Notes: a model not told the origin generated them from the sequence alone. A stretch of DNA of 64,000 nucleotides from Arctopsyche grandis (GCF_051622035.1 NC_135359.1:20111501-20175500); one strand, 5' to 3'. Shown: positions 1-12,762, counted from the first letter of the stretch. Numbers and translations are program-made.

Positions 1-1104
1 CACGACATAAGGTGCAATGATATAAGATCCAACGACAAAGTTATCACGAAAGAAGATCCACCCGATAGAATGTCCACCTGATAAGTGATCCAGACGATAA
101 AAAACCCAGATGATAAAACGTCCGACCGAATATCGTCCAACCGGTTAAAGGTCCAGCCACAAAATGTCCGATAACATAATATAAAAAAAGTAATAACGGT
201 TGATAAAACACTCCATATTTAAATCGGATATAGAGTCAATTTGACTCGATATTCGATTGATTACTCGATTGAATATTCGGTGAGTGAATCGAATTTGGAA
301 TCAAGTGTGGTCAACCGGGTTTAAATTGTTTTAATTATTTTCCGAATATAATAATAATGTTAAATTAAATGCTCCGTGATCGTATCGGATATCGAGTCAG
401 GTGTCATCAATCAGATTCTAATTGTTTAAATTACTTTCCGATTACAAAAAATAATTATGCTTAATTAAATAGTCTGTGACATCTGACTCCGAATTCGATT
501 CACTCACCGAGCATTCAATCGAATATTGGGAAATAATTAGAACATTTTGAATCCGGTTGGCAGCACCTGACTGATTCAATGTCCGATTCAATCACGAAGT
601 ATTTAACTAAGAATAATAATTTTTTGTAATGGGAAAGTAATTTAAACAATTAGAATCTGATTTGACGACACCTGACTCGATATCCGATACAATCACGGAG
701 CATTTAATATAACACTATTATTATATTCGGAAAAAAATCAAAACAATTCAAACCCTGTTGACAACACCTGACTCCAAATTAGATTCACTCACTGAGTATT
801 CAATCGAATATTATTGTTTGTTGTATTTGGAAAATAATTTGAACCTTTTGAATCCCGTTATCCATATTTATAATAAATCGGATATCGAGTCAATTTGACT
901 CGATATCTGATTTATTATAAATATGGAGCGTTTTATCAACTATTATTACTTTTTTTATATTTTGTTTTCGGACTTTTTGTGGCTGGACCTTTAGCCGGTT
1001 GGACGTCTTCACGTATGGACGTATCAGGTGGACATTTTATCGGGTGGATCTTCTTTCGTAGTACCTTTGTCGTTGGATCTTATATCATTGCACCTTATGT
1101 CGTG
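1..1104. repeat. Giant imperfect palindrome (foldback element)
   Basis: The first bases (cacgacataaggtgcaatga) reappear as their reverse complement ending at 1104, and the match continues inward with scattered differences and small indels. Examples: 300-360 pairs with about 727-800, and 380-460 pairs with about 610-705. The axis is near 550, so almost the whole 1.1 kb could fold into one hairpin. Shorter palindromes sit inside each arm (about 225-250 and 880-925). The left end coincides with the window edge, so the element may extend further. An 84-codon ORF in the right arm is a by-product of the repeat. No transposase is visible, and the family is not recognised. Confidence 0.75.
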
Positions 1105-2360
1105 ATACGCAAATTTATGCATAAAATGCCTCATTTCATTTTGCTCTAACATCGAATAAATGACATTCGATTAACGAAATATCATCTCATTTTTTTTTAT
1201 CAGTGTTTAGACATCAAAAATAGCCCTCAATGTTCCTCTTCGTTATTTATTTTAAATCTAAGATCTAAGAGCCAGTATAAACAAGCTTTTAACAGACAAG
1301 ATTTTTACAATGCTGTATTCCACCACTGGCATTTAGGAAATTAAATATTAATCTATAGTAGTTAAATATGCATTTATTTGCTGTTACTTTTGTGTTTAGA
1401 AAATAATTTTTAATGGTTGTCAATTGAGTTGTATGTTGGTAAGTATAAGCGCACAAGTGACACTTGTTATTTATTAATACAAATCTATTTTACTGAAATA
1501 AAAAAGTATTTTTGAAGTATGTTTATATCATTTCCTTCATAATACTGTTCCTAAATATACCAAAGAATAACATTTATTTTACTATATCAAATGTCTAATA
1601 ATCAAATTGGAAAAATTTCAAGCTTAATTTAAGATATTAGCTAAAAGACGACTTGAACCGATAAAGTGCTATTCGTTTCACCCATTTTTATCATAGACTC
1701 TAAATGCATTTATACCCTCTTGTTTAAATGGCAACTGGCTATTTAGAATATTTCTCATTCTGGTAAATCTATAAACAGAGAGTTTATCTGCACTTTCTAA
1801 TGATGTTTATTTGAAACCAAACCTATCACACGGGAGTTTAATACTGAACGGTCGAGACAGGACTTTTCTTCCAATAAGTAAACATACTAACTCCTAATAA
1901 GACGGGATTTCACTTTGAACCAAACACACACACACAGGGTTCTTGAATAATTAGTCATAAAAAGCGCTAATTCATATCAACGATCATCATACCAGATCGT
2001 AGCATTGGTGACAGCGGTGGAATTCATCTAAATGTGGAAAAATTAAAAAAAAATAAAAAGTAACAAAATTTATTATCCTACTTAAATATAACAATCACAC
2101 CTTAACGTTATATTTATATCACGTTCAATAAACAATATATAATCAATACATACACACATATGTATACTTAAAAAACTAATAATACTGACACTAATCAAAG
2201 AGAAATATCCAATTTAACAAATTATCACTGATCATATGTACATAGTTAATGCTTTGGTTTTAATGACATGTGACCTACAAAATCATTATATAGTAAATAT
2301 CAAAAAGAAATAATGAATTTCACTTTCCAGATTTTGTTTTACACCCATCTTTTTGATTTC
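1105..2360. other. Intergenic, AT-rich, no gene seen
   Basis: No coding signal or known repeat is recognisable on either strand. The 3' untranslated region of Nse4 (minus strand) should lie in the right part. A short CA run occurs at about 1924-1936. Confidence 0.5.
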
Positions 2361-5300
2361 TTAGAAATCTATCAATGGTTTTTTAACTTTAAAAGCTTTC
2401 ACTGCTTCCTGAAAATGTTAAATTTGTTTTTAAGATACAATTAATTTTATTTTATATATTAATTATAGTAACATGTAATTATGTACATACTTCCCACTCA
2501 TCCATATCCATAGAGAGTACAAATTGTTTAGTATCAACATTTTGATTTTTGATTCTGTCCCTATCTTCTTTTGAAACTGGAGCAATATAAGGTAAGCCTT
2601 CAACTTCATCTGCAATATAATAAAAATGAAAACAAATAGTATTTAGAACAATTAAGCTCCAGATTACATCAAGTATAAGGTTAATTTGGCAATATTCCAT
2701 CAAGTTTTTAATCAATTGTAAAAAAAATTGTACATTTACTTTCACCGGTTTAAATTGGCTGCCATAGAGTGGAAGATGATACTTAAATTGAATTTTAAAA
2801 GCGACAACTGTCGCAATTTGCACAGCTGGTCAATATGATAAGTGTGTGAAATACTCACCAATGGTTATAGCCGCAAATCCATCTCTGATTAGAAAAGACA
2901 CGTGATATATATTCTCAATAGTACGCGCAAAATCCTTTGGATTCAACACAAAATGGAAAAAGTTTATAGGTTGTGCATTATTTTTCTTATAGCATTTGCT
3001 CAAGAATTTGTTGATTTTTAAAACCATTTCAGAACCTTCTTCTTTCTTTTCAATACAAGTTATATTTTCGGGCTCTGCTGCTGTTTGGTGTTTCGATATA
3101 ACAACTTTCTTTCTAGCCTTTCGTGGCAACAGTTCGGTGGGACCAGCTTCATACGTCCCGTAAACGTAGTTGTGTAATGTTGCTCGACGTGGTATGCTAA
3201 TATTGTTCCAAAATGGCAGGTTATTTTTCTGAAATTATAATAAATAAACATTTCAATATTTCGATTTATTAACAATATGCAATGAATGCTAAAATGTACC
3301 ACAAAACTTTCAGATTTCAATATTTTCTTTGAATTTAATACTTGACATTTGTCAGACTAATTAGATTTTTTTGAAAGAAAAATTTGAAGTTTTTATAAAA
3401 TATTAATTTCACCAATAGCAGCAGGGCAGTGGACAATATGAACTTCAATTATGAAAAATATCCATTAAAATATGCAAAAGACGATTTCCAAATACATATG
3501 TATATAAAATCATAATTTCAACAACCATAGATATAGAATAACATAGATGAGGTATTTACATACAAATTTGCCTGGAGAAAGTGTCGCCACTAACTGAGGG
3601 GCGCAGGGAGTTTAACTTTGCAGGGAAGTAATGCGAAAAAAGGAAGGAACACCAAAAACGCTCAGAGTACCCACATACACTGAAGTTCTACATAACTTTA
3701 TTTTATTAGACACTCCGTGTGCCACTAAGTCAAACTAATAAAGCCATATTTAGGAAAAAATATTTGGCTATACATACTATATTACACTACATATGTAGTT
3801 TAATATAGTATGTGTAGCCAAATGTTACTATAATAAAACCATAATTAACTATTACAATATTTAAACATTAGTAACTTCCTCAAGGATCCATTTTTGAAGA
3901 TGAAACTTTAATATTTAGGTCATTGTTTGTAGTTAAAACTACTTAATTTTGATTTCTGAATTTCCTTCAGTGCCAACAAGACATTCAGTGGCATAGGTTT
4001 CCGAACGCTGTTCTAACATCCGTATATACATCGCGCCGATATTTCAATAATCTTAAAATACTATGATAATTGAAGAAATTATATAAATTCTTACTTATGA
4101 TATGTGATGCCATTCTCCTTTTTATATTTTCGTGAGTAATTGTACCACAATTTCACTGAACACGTTGACATTTTAGAAAAATGTCAATCGACCTTCTTAC
4201 TTGGAAGCCAGTTAGCTACGAGAGTACCCTCCTTAAAAGGGAGACTTAGAGCGTCAGGTCCTATGTATGTTATTCTATATCTATGCGAATTACTCTATAT
4301 GTACCTTTATGAAGTGCTACATATTCCTAACTTAGTATACACACAAATGATTGAGTAATTAAAAAGTTGAAAGCCGATGAAATTATTTACATATACATAC
4401 ACGTATGTACATACATACATACATATATTCGAAAAAGAAAAATTCGATTGATTATACACAGCAGTTGTTTACACGGAAACTCATACATTTTGAATTTTCA
4501 ATAGGACAAAAGTTATACTTCCACTCATTTGATTGTATTCATATTTTCTACGAAGCTATACATCGCCAAGAACACAGTTCCAATTATCATGAAGATACAT
4601 TTTAAAAACTACTGTAACTATTCAATGAACAAAGTTTCAACTCAATCCATTCAGAGATTTGCCGATTCCGGTAGACTAAAAACTGTTCAAAAAATTTATA
4701 GCATAATGATCTGCATTTTATTGACCAATAGGAAGTTTGAAAGTAATGGGATATCTAGTTAAAATATACAGACGCACACACAGTGGTCTCACCCCAATTT
4801 TGGAACAATAGGTTTCCAATTTTTTTTTTGAAAATATATACATATATGTATACAAGGCACTATTACATGAAAGGGTAATTACATGAACGGGTTTCCGGAA
4901 ACTTTTGATTTTTGACAACGGGTTTCAAGAAACCCATGAAAACCATTAGGGTGACACCACTACGCACACACCCATTTTCTTAAAGCTATTAAAACGTGAT
5001 TATAGGTATATACTGAATACAAAATGTCAAAATTTCAATGTCTAGTTTTCTCACGATCATAATATTTTATCTAGTAATACTTCATACATAAAGCGAAACG
5101 GAAAGAAATGGGTAACTCTATTTTAACAGTTCTGACTTTGCCATAAAATCAACCACCATAACTGCACAGTCCAAATTTAAAATATAAACCTTATGTATTT
5201 AATATCATTTCGAAAGAGACTTTGTATGTAATTAAATATTGTTGGTTGGAAAATGGTTGGGAACTTCGAAAACAAGTCAAAATTTCCATGGCGACGGGGG

Positions 5301-6001
5301 GCACCGGGGGCGAAGGGCGCCGGGGGAGCTGTCGGATTCTGGTATAATATATAATACATCTAATATATAAGCGAAGCCGGGTAAAACAACTAGTGTAATA
5401 TATATCTAAACCATTTGAGCTATATCCAAAAACTAAATATCAACAATAATAATTAATACTCTTTAAAAATCTGTATATAATAAATAATTTAGAGAATAAA
5501 ATCTTTTACATATATGAGTTATTTTATATAATAAAATAAGTTATGTGGGACATCTCTTACACATGTAAAATAATTTTTATATACAGACTATGTTAATGGC
5601 GAGCTCGTCTGGTTCATAGACGTTAGTATTTCCACTGACGTTGTCAGCACACCGAGTGAGCACATATGAAGTAGCCAATAGCAATTTCGAGTCGAGAACA
5701 CCTTCACTAGGATGTTTGACCCTCTCTTCTATGGCACCGGAATTGAGTAATACTTCCGCTTTTCGAATAACCTGCTTCGTTTTGTCGATGGTTTCACTGT
5801 CAAGGGACTCATCTGAAAGTTGAAACAGAAATTTACATAAGTAAAGTTCGGATAAAGTCGATTCAAACAGTTGGTGCAAATCTGTGATGTGTCACCGATG
5901 AGCTGAACACGATCCAACAATTTCCGGTACTGCGACTTCCGGCGATGGCTCTCCGTGGATGATATATGCTGACTGCCATTCATGTTCTCGTCTCCAGGCA
6001 T
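2361..6001 (-). CDS. Nse4: Nse4, kleisin subunit of the SMC5/6 complex (NSMCE4-like), multi-exon
   Basis: Nse4 bridges the SMC5 and SMC6 heads in the complex that acts in DNA repair and chromosome segregation in the nucleus. Coding exons read 6001-5896, 5812-5585 (or 5589), 3228-2859, 2609-2491 and 2408-2361, with GTGACA, GTGAGT and GTATGT donors and CAG acceptors. The start ATG at 6001 opens MPGDENMNGS; no in-frame ATG lies upstream before a stop. The N-terminal kleisin-like helix is HRRKSQYRKLLDRVQ. The family C-terminal domain is clear: NFFHFVLNPKDFARTIENIY, then HVSFLIRDGFAAITID, DEWE and a last exon EAVKAFKVKKPLIDF. About 20 residues expected between ELAINI and LPFW are missing. Splicing 5589 to 3228 is in frame but short; a small extra exon after the acceptor at 5162 (reading FMVVDFMAKSEL) would fit, but I found no good donor for it. 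Confidence 0.85.
3580..3650. repeat. Diverged copy of the foldback arm seen at 10.5 kb
   Basis: The stretch gtcgccactaactgagggg followed by gcagggagtttaact closely matches the arms of the foldback element at 10523-10686 (gtcgtcactaactgagggg and gcggggggtttaact). Only one arm is evident here. Confidence 0.55.
3762..3823. repeat. Perfect-looking hairpin, 23-bp arms
   Basis: The left arm atttggctatacatactata is answered by tatagtatgtgtagccaaat with one visible mismatch, and the centre (ctacatatgtag) is itself palindromic. It could be a small MITE or a cruciform-forming sequence. No function is visible. Confidence 0.6.
5175..5395. mobile_element. Possible transposon terminus with GC-rich core
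   Basis: A GC-rich block (about 5290-5335) is embedded in very AT-rich intron. It is followed by gcgaagccgggtaaaacaac and tagt, which resembles Helitron-like 3' ends (GCCGGG then a CTRRT-type end). No matching 5' end was identified, so class and limits are uncertain. Confidence 0.3.
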
Positions 6002-6214
6002 GTTGACGTTAGGATAGACAATTGACAGATCGCTATTGCCACTCGCCAGCTGACACTCAACAGTTGGCGCGAACGATAACACACTACCATTGATGCCAAC
6101 ATAATAATGTTGGCACTCGTGCTTACGCTGTCAAATGTTTTATCTCCCTTGGACGATTTTACAAATTATATTAGTCAGCTTTTAAATATATAGGAAACAA
6201 ATATGTGAACATTT

Positions 6215-9200
6215 ATTTTATTTTATTTATTTGGAAAATTTACAGTTTACAGTTTATTAGATTGATAGTAAAAAAAATATAATTATGTTAAGTAAACCAT
6301 TAATAATTTTCACATATAGGTAAAAAAAGAAAAGCTCAAACATTTAAAATAAGAAACAAAAATGATAATAGAGTAAGATAGTTAAAGAAAACAAAAAAAG
6401 AAAAAAAATAGAAATAACAGTATAATAAAAATATCAGAATAATAAGAATAATAATATGATAAAAATTATGAAATAATATAAAAAATATAATATATAACAA
6501 AAAACAAAAAGACAAAATAAATACATCAAAATAAAAATTCATAATCATAATCATAAACTTTCATTAAAATTAATCATCAAAAAACAAATTTGCAATAATT
6601 ACTCTAGCTTGTATAGCATTAATATTAAATAAGTCAAACATAGAAATTGTTAAGATTAGTGTGTTGACGGTGGAGCTTGCACGCCAGATGAATGAGCTTC
6701 TTCCATAATTAGAAAAAGTATTAGGTATGTAAAGGAGCTCATTACATCTAGTCATTCTATTTGGTACACGCAATGATAGTCTGCTCAATAATTGAGGACA
6801 GTCAATCGAGCCGTTAAGGATGTTCAAAATTGTTGAGATGTCAGCTATCTCCCTTCTTTTGACAAGAGGAAGTAGATGCTGACACCTACAAGCATCTTCA
6901 TAGGAAGTATAGGTTAATCCAAAACGGCTACTGACGTACCTCAGGAATCTCTTCTGAATGCGCTCCAATCTGTCTCTTGCACCAGAGTAATCTGGGTTCC
7001 AAACTTGGGATGCAAACTCAACAATACTTCTTACGTATGCACAATATAGTATTTTGTATGATTTTATAGAAGTAAAGCATTTGGAGGACCGGATGACGAA
7101 CCCGAGGGCCTTCGACGCTCGAGCTACAACATTGTCAATATGTTTACTAAAGGATAGATCAGAGTTTAAAAAGACTCCCAAATCCCTAATTTCCGATACC
7201 CTTGTGAGTCTATGTCCGTTAATTGAATGAGGAAAGTCAACTGGACATAGTTTTCTGGTGAAGGTTATGCAGGAGCATTTTGCTACATTAATTTCCAACT
7301 TATTTATGCTGCAATAAGCCTCTAGTCTGAACAAATCATCTTGTAGGGCCAAAGCATCATTTCGGTTGTCTATTCTCTTGAAAATCTTCATATCATCAGC
7401 AAATAATAGTACATTTGAATTCTGAAAACATTTTTCAATATCGAAGATGAAAATATTGAATAATAGAGGTCCCAAGAGGGAGCCTTGTGGAACACCAGAA
7501 GGAATATTCATCCATTTCGATATAAATCCATTTAATGAGACAGCCTGTGATCGACGCGTAATGTATGAGGTGAACCATCTATAGAGATCACCATGAATAC
7601 CGATCTGTAAAAGTTTTTCAAGGAGAATATCGTGATCAATCTTGTCAAATGCCTTACTATAATCTGTATATATAGTATCAACCTGAGACCGATCGTTCAT
7701 GGCATTAGTAACGAAATCATTAAATAGTAGTAAATTTGTTGTAACTGAGCGTCCTTTCTGAAAACCATGTTGTTGCATACTAAGAGATTGCGAGATAGCT
7801 GGAAAAAGTTGGTCGTACACTAATTTTTCTAATATCTTAGCAAATATACATAGCTTTGATATAGGCCTGTAATTGGAAATTTCGTTTTTTTTTCCTTTCT
7901 TATGTACAGGAGATATGAATGCTGATTTCCAGATACAAGGTACAAGGCCCTCACTAATAGATCTTTTATAGATAATGGTTAGTGGTAAAGTTAGGCTTTC
8001 AGCACATTTTGAGATAAAAATTGGAGAAATTAAATCTGGGCCTGCTGTTTTATGAATATCAGTTGATTTCAAAATATTTAATACTTTTTCACTTCGAATT
8101 TCAATTGATCCAATTTCAGAGGAAGATGTGACAGAACAGACGTTGGTTGGTAAGGGATAAGAGGAAGTCGATTGATTAGAGACCGGTTTAAGGAACGTCG
8201 AGTAAAAGAAGGAAGAAAACAAATTACAAATGTCCACCCCCGTATCAGCAGTAATGTCACCATGATACAGAATATGAGGTAGGACGTTGTTTTTATTCCT
8301 TGATTTAATGTAGGACCAGAATGCTTTGGGATTCAAGGAAATGTCGTTTTCTACTAAAGTCATATAATTTTTGAAACATTCTTTCTTTAAAGTTTTTGCC
8401 CGATTGCGTAATAGTACAAAGGTATGATGGTCAGCCAGGTTGTTATAATTTTTGAATTTCTTAAAAAATTTGTACTTTTCCTTCAGGACTTTTTTTAGGG
8501 GTGCAGTATACCAAGCGGGAAATTTTCTACTTTGAACATGTTTCTGTGGGATATATTTATCCCTTAAATTATATATAAGATTATAAAATGAATTTACAGC
8601 ATCATCAAGAGAAACAGTATGTAAATAAGACCAAGAAACAGAGTTTAATTCATTTTGAATCTCATTATAGTTACCAAGATCAAAAAGGAATCTAGTATAA
8701 GGTTTAGATTTAAGTGATCGATAAAAAGTTAGATCAGCAGTAATTAACAGAGATTTATGATAAGGATCCTCAGGAACGAGAGGATCTAAACAGGCATCTA
8801 CTACCAAATGTTCATTTGATAAAACTAGATCAAGAATACGGCCGAATAAGTTAAGTACTCCATTATATTGTTTAAAATTACAAAAATGTAATGCATCAAT
8901 AAGAGTCATTTCGGTGCTTCTTAACGAATTGATAGGTATAAGTCCTCCTCTGGAGATATCCTGGGACCATTGGATGTTACTTAGATTGAAATCTCCAACA
9001 ATTAAAAATCTATCATCCGGGTAGTTAGTTGAAATAGTAGACATGTTTTCAAGAAAATTAGTAAGTTGAGTATTAAAAGAATTACCTATGTTCTCAGAAC
9101 ATAAATACAATACACATATATGAAATTTGAGAAGGTTGCGATGATTAGTGGTGCTGCGTAAAGTGAGAGATATCCAGATATCCTCCGCAGAAGAGTGCCA

Positions 9201-9467
9201 CTCTGGACGTGAAACAACTCCAAGTTCACGCTTAGTTGCCACAAGGCAACCACCACCACGTATTTGGTTTAAGCTAACATAATTACGATCTCTTCGCCAC
9301 ACTATATATCTTTCATCAAAGAGTTCCTGGTCACTTATAGTGTCCATCAACCAAGTTTCAGTAAGCAAAATAATATCATAATTGGACATGTTTATATTTC
9401 GTAAAAAAATATCAGTTTTTGTACGGAGACCACGTACATTTTGATAATATAAATTAATAGAATCCAT
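6215..9467 (-). mobile_element. Non-LTR retrotransposon (LINE) with intact ORF2
   Basis: The element is oriented on the minus strand. Its 3' end is marked by an AAATAAATAAAATAAAATAAA-type tail near 6210-6235, after an AT-rich 3' untranslated region (6236-6569). The 5' limit is unknown; sequence up to about 10.4 kb could be 5' untranslated region, and no ORF1 with zinc knuckles was found upstream. It sits about 200 bp upstream of the Nse4 start codon. The intact ORF suggests recent insertion. Confidence 0.8.
6570..9467 (-). CDS. LINE ORF2: AP-type endonuclease plus reverse transcriptase, 965 aa
   Basis: This ORF encodes target-primed reverse transcription for a non-LTR element. The N-terminal exonuclease/endonuclease/phosphatase domain (about residues 1-245) shows YYQNVRGLRTK, LLTETWL and GDFNLSNIQW; the usual SDH motif is replaced by YHKSLLI. 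The reverse transcriptase (about 470-740) shows SNYRPIS, QHGFQKGRS, DYSKAFDKIDHDIL, SGVPQGSLLGPLLF and the catalytic FADD at about residue 689 (F in place of the common Y). No RNase H domain follows. The ORF starts at ATG 9467 (MDSINLYYQN) and has no frameshift or stop. The style fits the CR1/Jockey-like clades of insects; I cannot place the clade more exactly. Confidence 0.9.
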   Translation of the reverse strand: MDSINLYYQNVRGLRTKTDIFLRNINMSNYDIILLTETWLMDTISDQELFDERYIVWRRDRNYVSLNQIRGGGCLVATKRELGVVSRPEWHSSAEDIWISLTLRSTTNHRNLLKFHICVLYLCSENIGNSFNTQLTNFLENMSTISTNYPDDRFLIVGDFNLSNIQWSQDISRGGLIPINSLRSTEMTLIDALHFCNFKQYNGVLNLFGRILDLVLSNEHLVVDACLDPLVPEDPYHKSLLITADLTFYRSLKSKPYTRFLFDLGNYNEIQNELNSVSWSYLHTVSLDDAVNSFYNLIYNLRDKYIPQKHVQSRKFPAWYTAPLKKVLKEKYKFFKKFKNYNNLADHHTFVLLRNRAKTLKKECFKNYMTLVENDISLNPKAFWSYIKSRNKNNVLPHILYHGDITADTGVDICNLFSSFFYSTFLKPVSNQSTSSYPLPTNVCSVTSSSEIGSIEIRSEKVLNILKSTDIHKTAGPDLISPIFISKCAESLTLPLTIIYKRSISEGLVPCIWKSAFISPVHKKGKKNEISNYRPISKLCIFAKILEKLVYDQLFPAISQSLSMQQHGFQKGRSVTTNLLLFNDFVTNAMNDRSQVDTIYTDYSKAFDKIDHDILLEKLLQIGIHGDLYRWFTSYITRRSQAVSLNGFISKWMNIPSGVPQGSLLGPLLFNIFIFDIEKCFQNSNVLLFADDMKIFKRIDNRNDALALQDDLFRLEAYCSINKLEINVAKCSCITFTRKLCPVDFPHSINGHRLTRVSEIRDLGVFLNSDLSFSKHIDNVVARASKALGFVIRSSKCFTSIKSYKILYCAYVRSIVEFASQVWNPDYSGARDRLERIQKRFLRYVSSRFGLTYTSYEDACRCQHLLPLVKRREIADISTILNILNGSIDCPQLLSRLSLRVPNRMTRCNELLYIPNTFSNYGRSSFIWRASSTVNTLILTISMFDLFNINAIQARVIIANLFFDD

Positions 9468-10522
9468 TAAGTGGTCTCAGAAAAATAATAAAAAGGTACT
9501 CACACACATATATATATGTGCATATACAAATGCATATAAACACATACACACATATGTACATACAATTATACACGAAAATACACATGTCAATATGTATGCA
9601 AACATAAAAATGAAACGTATTAATAGAGTAGGAAAATAAAGCACATGGAAATAAGGAACATGGAAAGTACACAGAATAAAATATAGCAATGTAATAAAAA
9701 TAAGATAAATTGTAAAACGTAAATAGAATTGGCAATTGATGAGTACGTAGTGATAGACGTGTAGATATCTAGAAGCATAAATATCAGCAGTTATGTGTAT
9801 ATGAATATAAATATACACATACATACTTGCATCCATAGAAGCGATACGGAATTACCGAGCAAACCATCACTCGTGATACCAATTGAGTTAAAATAAAATT
9901 AATAAAGCGAATTATATAGTTTTTTGGCAAGTATTTGTTCATAATATAATAATAAACAATGATTTAGATGACAATTGATGATAGAATTGAAAATAAAGTG
10001 CGTTCAGAAATATAAGAAAGAACCAATAATTAATAAAGAAAACAAAAACCATAATATATGGGTAGAATTGATAGAGTGCATAAAGATAGACGTATAAGCC
10101 TACATGCGTAGGTAAGCATAGACATATGTATACAAATGAGCATGCATCAATAATTATAAACAAAGATATAGAACTATTGTTCAAATAATAATCATTGATG
10201 GTAGTAAATGAATCTGAACATATATTAACAAAGTGAAAAATGGAATTAACCAGTTTATATTCTTTAACAATAATATTAATATTAAGACAATAATCAATAA
10301 TAGAAGTGAAACTATAGTTATAAATATTGTATTAGTGACCCAATAATTGTCCAAATCTTATTTATCGGGGAGAAATTTCGCCCCCTTTTAAATATTGTTC
10401 CGACCAATTGTCCCATGGTCGGCTTTCGTGGCGTTACGACCCACGAAAGGTGCCTTTATTTGTAGGGGAAGCGGCCATAGATATATAATACATATAGATG
10501 GGCCCTGGCGCGTGATTTTGGT
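9468..10522. other. AT-rich stretch upstream of the LINE ORF
   Basis: This may include the 5' untranslated region of the LINE (minus strand) and flanking DNA. It has many ATACACATA-type simple repeats, and the short ORFs are low-complexity. A small GC-richer patch at about 10365-10530 precedes the foldback element. Confidence 0.4.
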
Positions 10523-10686
10523 CGGAGATCTTGTCGTCACTAACTGAGGGGTGCGGGGGGTTTAACTAGCGGGGAAGTTGGGAAAAAAAAAGTTTTTTTT
10601 CCTTACGACGCAGCGGTCGGCGTTTTTTTCACTTCCCTGCTAGTTAAACCCCCCGCACCCCTCAGTTAGTGACGACAAGATCTCCG
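10523..10686. repeat. Foldback element with 56-bp arms
   Basis: The left arm 10523-10578 (cggagatcttgtcgtcacta onward, ending ggggaagt) is the reverse complement of 10631-10686 with one mismatch that I can find. The spacer is about 52 bp and contains poly-A and poly-T runs. No coding content. A related single arm occurs at 3580-3650, so this is a dispersed family. Confidence 0.85.
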
Positions 10687-10735
10687 CATATCTATCGACA
10701 AGATCTCCGCATATCTATCGACAAGATCTCCGCAA
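10675..10735. repeat. Short tandem repeat, 23-bp unit, about 2.6 copies
   Basis: The unit gacaagatctccgcatatct plus atc is repeated starting near 10673, 10696 and 10719, the last copy truncated. It begins inside the end of the right arm of the foldback element, suggesting slippage or repeated capture of the terminus. Confidence 0.8.
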
Positions 10736-10811
10736 TCGACCCTTCCTACTTAGAAGCTAACTACCTACTGAGAGAAAGTGTGCATGCACCATGTATTTTG
10801 CATGCGCCAAA

Positions 10812-11705
10812 AGGGAGACCAGTATAAAGGTCTGTTCATACCTAGTCAGCACGTACCGACTTCAGCAGGTATCCGGCCATATTCATACCAACCGTCACGT
10901 ATACGCCACGGCAGGCTTACAGCAGTACCCGATATTTCCTGTTCATACCTTACAACAACATCCGTCAACGTATCGTATCCGTTTTTGTGGCCATCGTGGA
11001 AATATACACGCGACTTACGTGCCACGAGTCAGCCGCTTTGCTGTTTTGGACCAATTATCGATAGTGACAGTTGACAGCTGTTCAATCTTTCGACATGGTT
11101 TTGGCGCGAATATTTAAAAAATATTTAAAAAAAATTTAAACTTTTTACGGAAATATTTAAAAATTTTTTGTTCATCATCCACAAGCTCCTTATACAGTGT
11201 CCAAAACTCTCCTTCGGTTTTTCTATTTTTTAACATGGGATGCACATCAAAACGCTTCCGTTTTTTTTATTGCCTTCTTGAGCTTCTTCTTCCAACAACA
11301 ACGCGATTATACATAATTTTTCGTTCGATAAACGCCGAAAAATTTTTGCTGACTTGTATTCTGACGCGTAGCTACGAATGCACGTGTATGCATTCATATT
11401 GCAAGTACTCGACAATACGACGTAAGCAATATTGCGCCGTATCGTCATGGCCTGTAATATATAAGTAAGCCGATTTTGCCTTGCACTCGGCCAAAGTGCT
11501 GTGAACGTGACGTGACCGCGACGTGTAGGTAGATATGAATAGAAATGTAATAAAATGACATATTTTGAAACGGAGTCGTGCAGTGCTGAAGCCGTGCAGT
11601 GCTGTTAAGTATGAACAGACCTTAAAGCGTGAGGGCGGACGATACTGGGAGATCAGCTCCAGTATATGTACGTCCGGTTTGAAGTGAGGACCCCTGGTCT
11701 CCCTT
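10812..11705. repeat. Putative inverted-repeat element, unclassified
   Basis: The stretch at about 10824-10850 (aaggtctgttcatacc followed by a cagcacg-like string) reappears inverted at about 11600-11632, and gggagacca at 10814 is answered by tggtctccc at 11694. The two ends share a cttcag-cacg repeat. The roughly 700-bp interior has no recognisable ORF. The region is GC-richer than its surroundings. Limits are approximate. Confidence 0.4.
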
Positions 11706-11948
11706 CGTCGAAGCGAGACCACGTAGCCGCATGTTTTGGGTGAGGTCGTTACATAACCTCAAACCATCACGCTATACAAGTTTTTTGGTACACAAACTCC
11801 CCCCCCCCTCTTTCCCCCCTTTTTGTAAAATTAAACGGAAATATATATATATAGGGGATGAACGAATGAGCTGGCATGTTGATGCACGTGTTTTTATTAT
11901 GGAAGCCAGAAACGGAGTGCGGTAGCGACTCTGAACACGGGCGAGTCT

Positions 11949-12762
<814 letters not shown>

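Larger units (their letters stand above)
3229..5584. other. Large Nse4 intron with repeats
   Basis: This is intronic for Nse4 on the minus strand. It holds a diverged copy of the 10.5-kb foldback sequence near 3580-3650, a hairpin at 3762-3823 and a GC-rich transposon-end-like segment at about 5175-5395. A short region at about 5125-5161 may be a missing small exon. No other gene is seen; the short ORFs here have no recognisable content. Confidence 0.5.
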
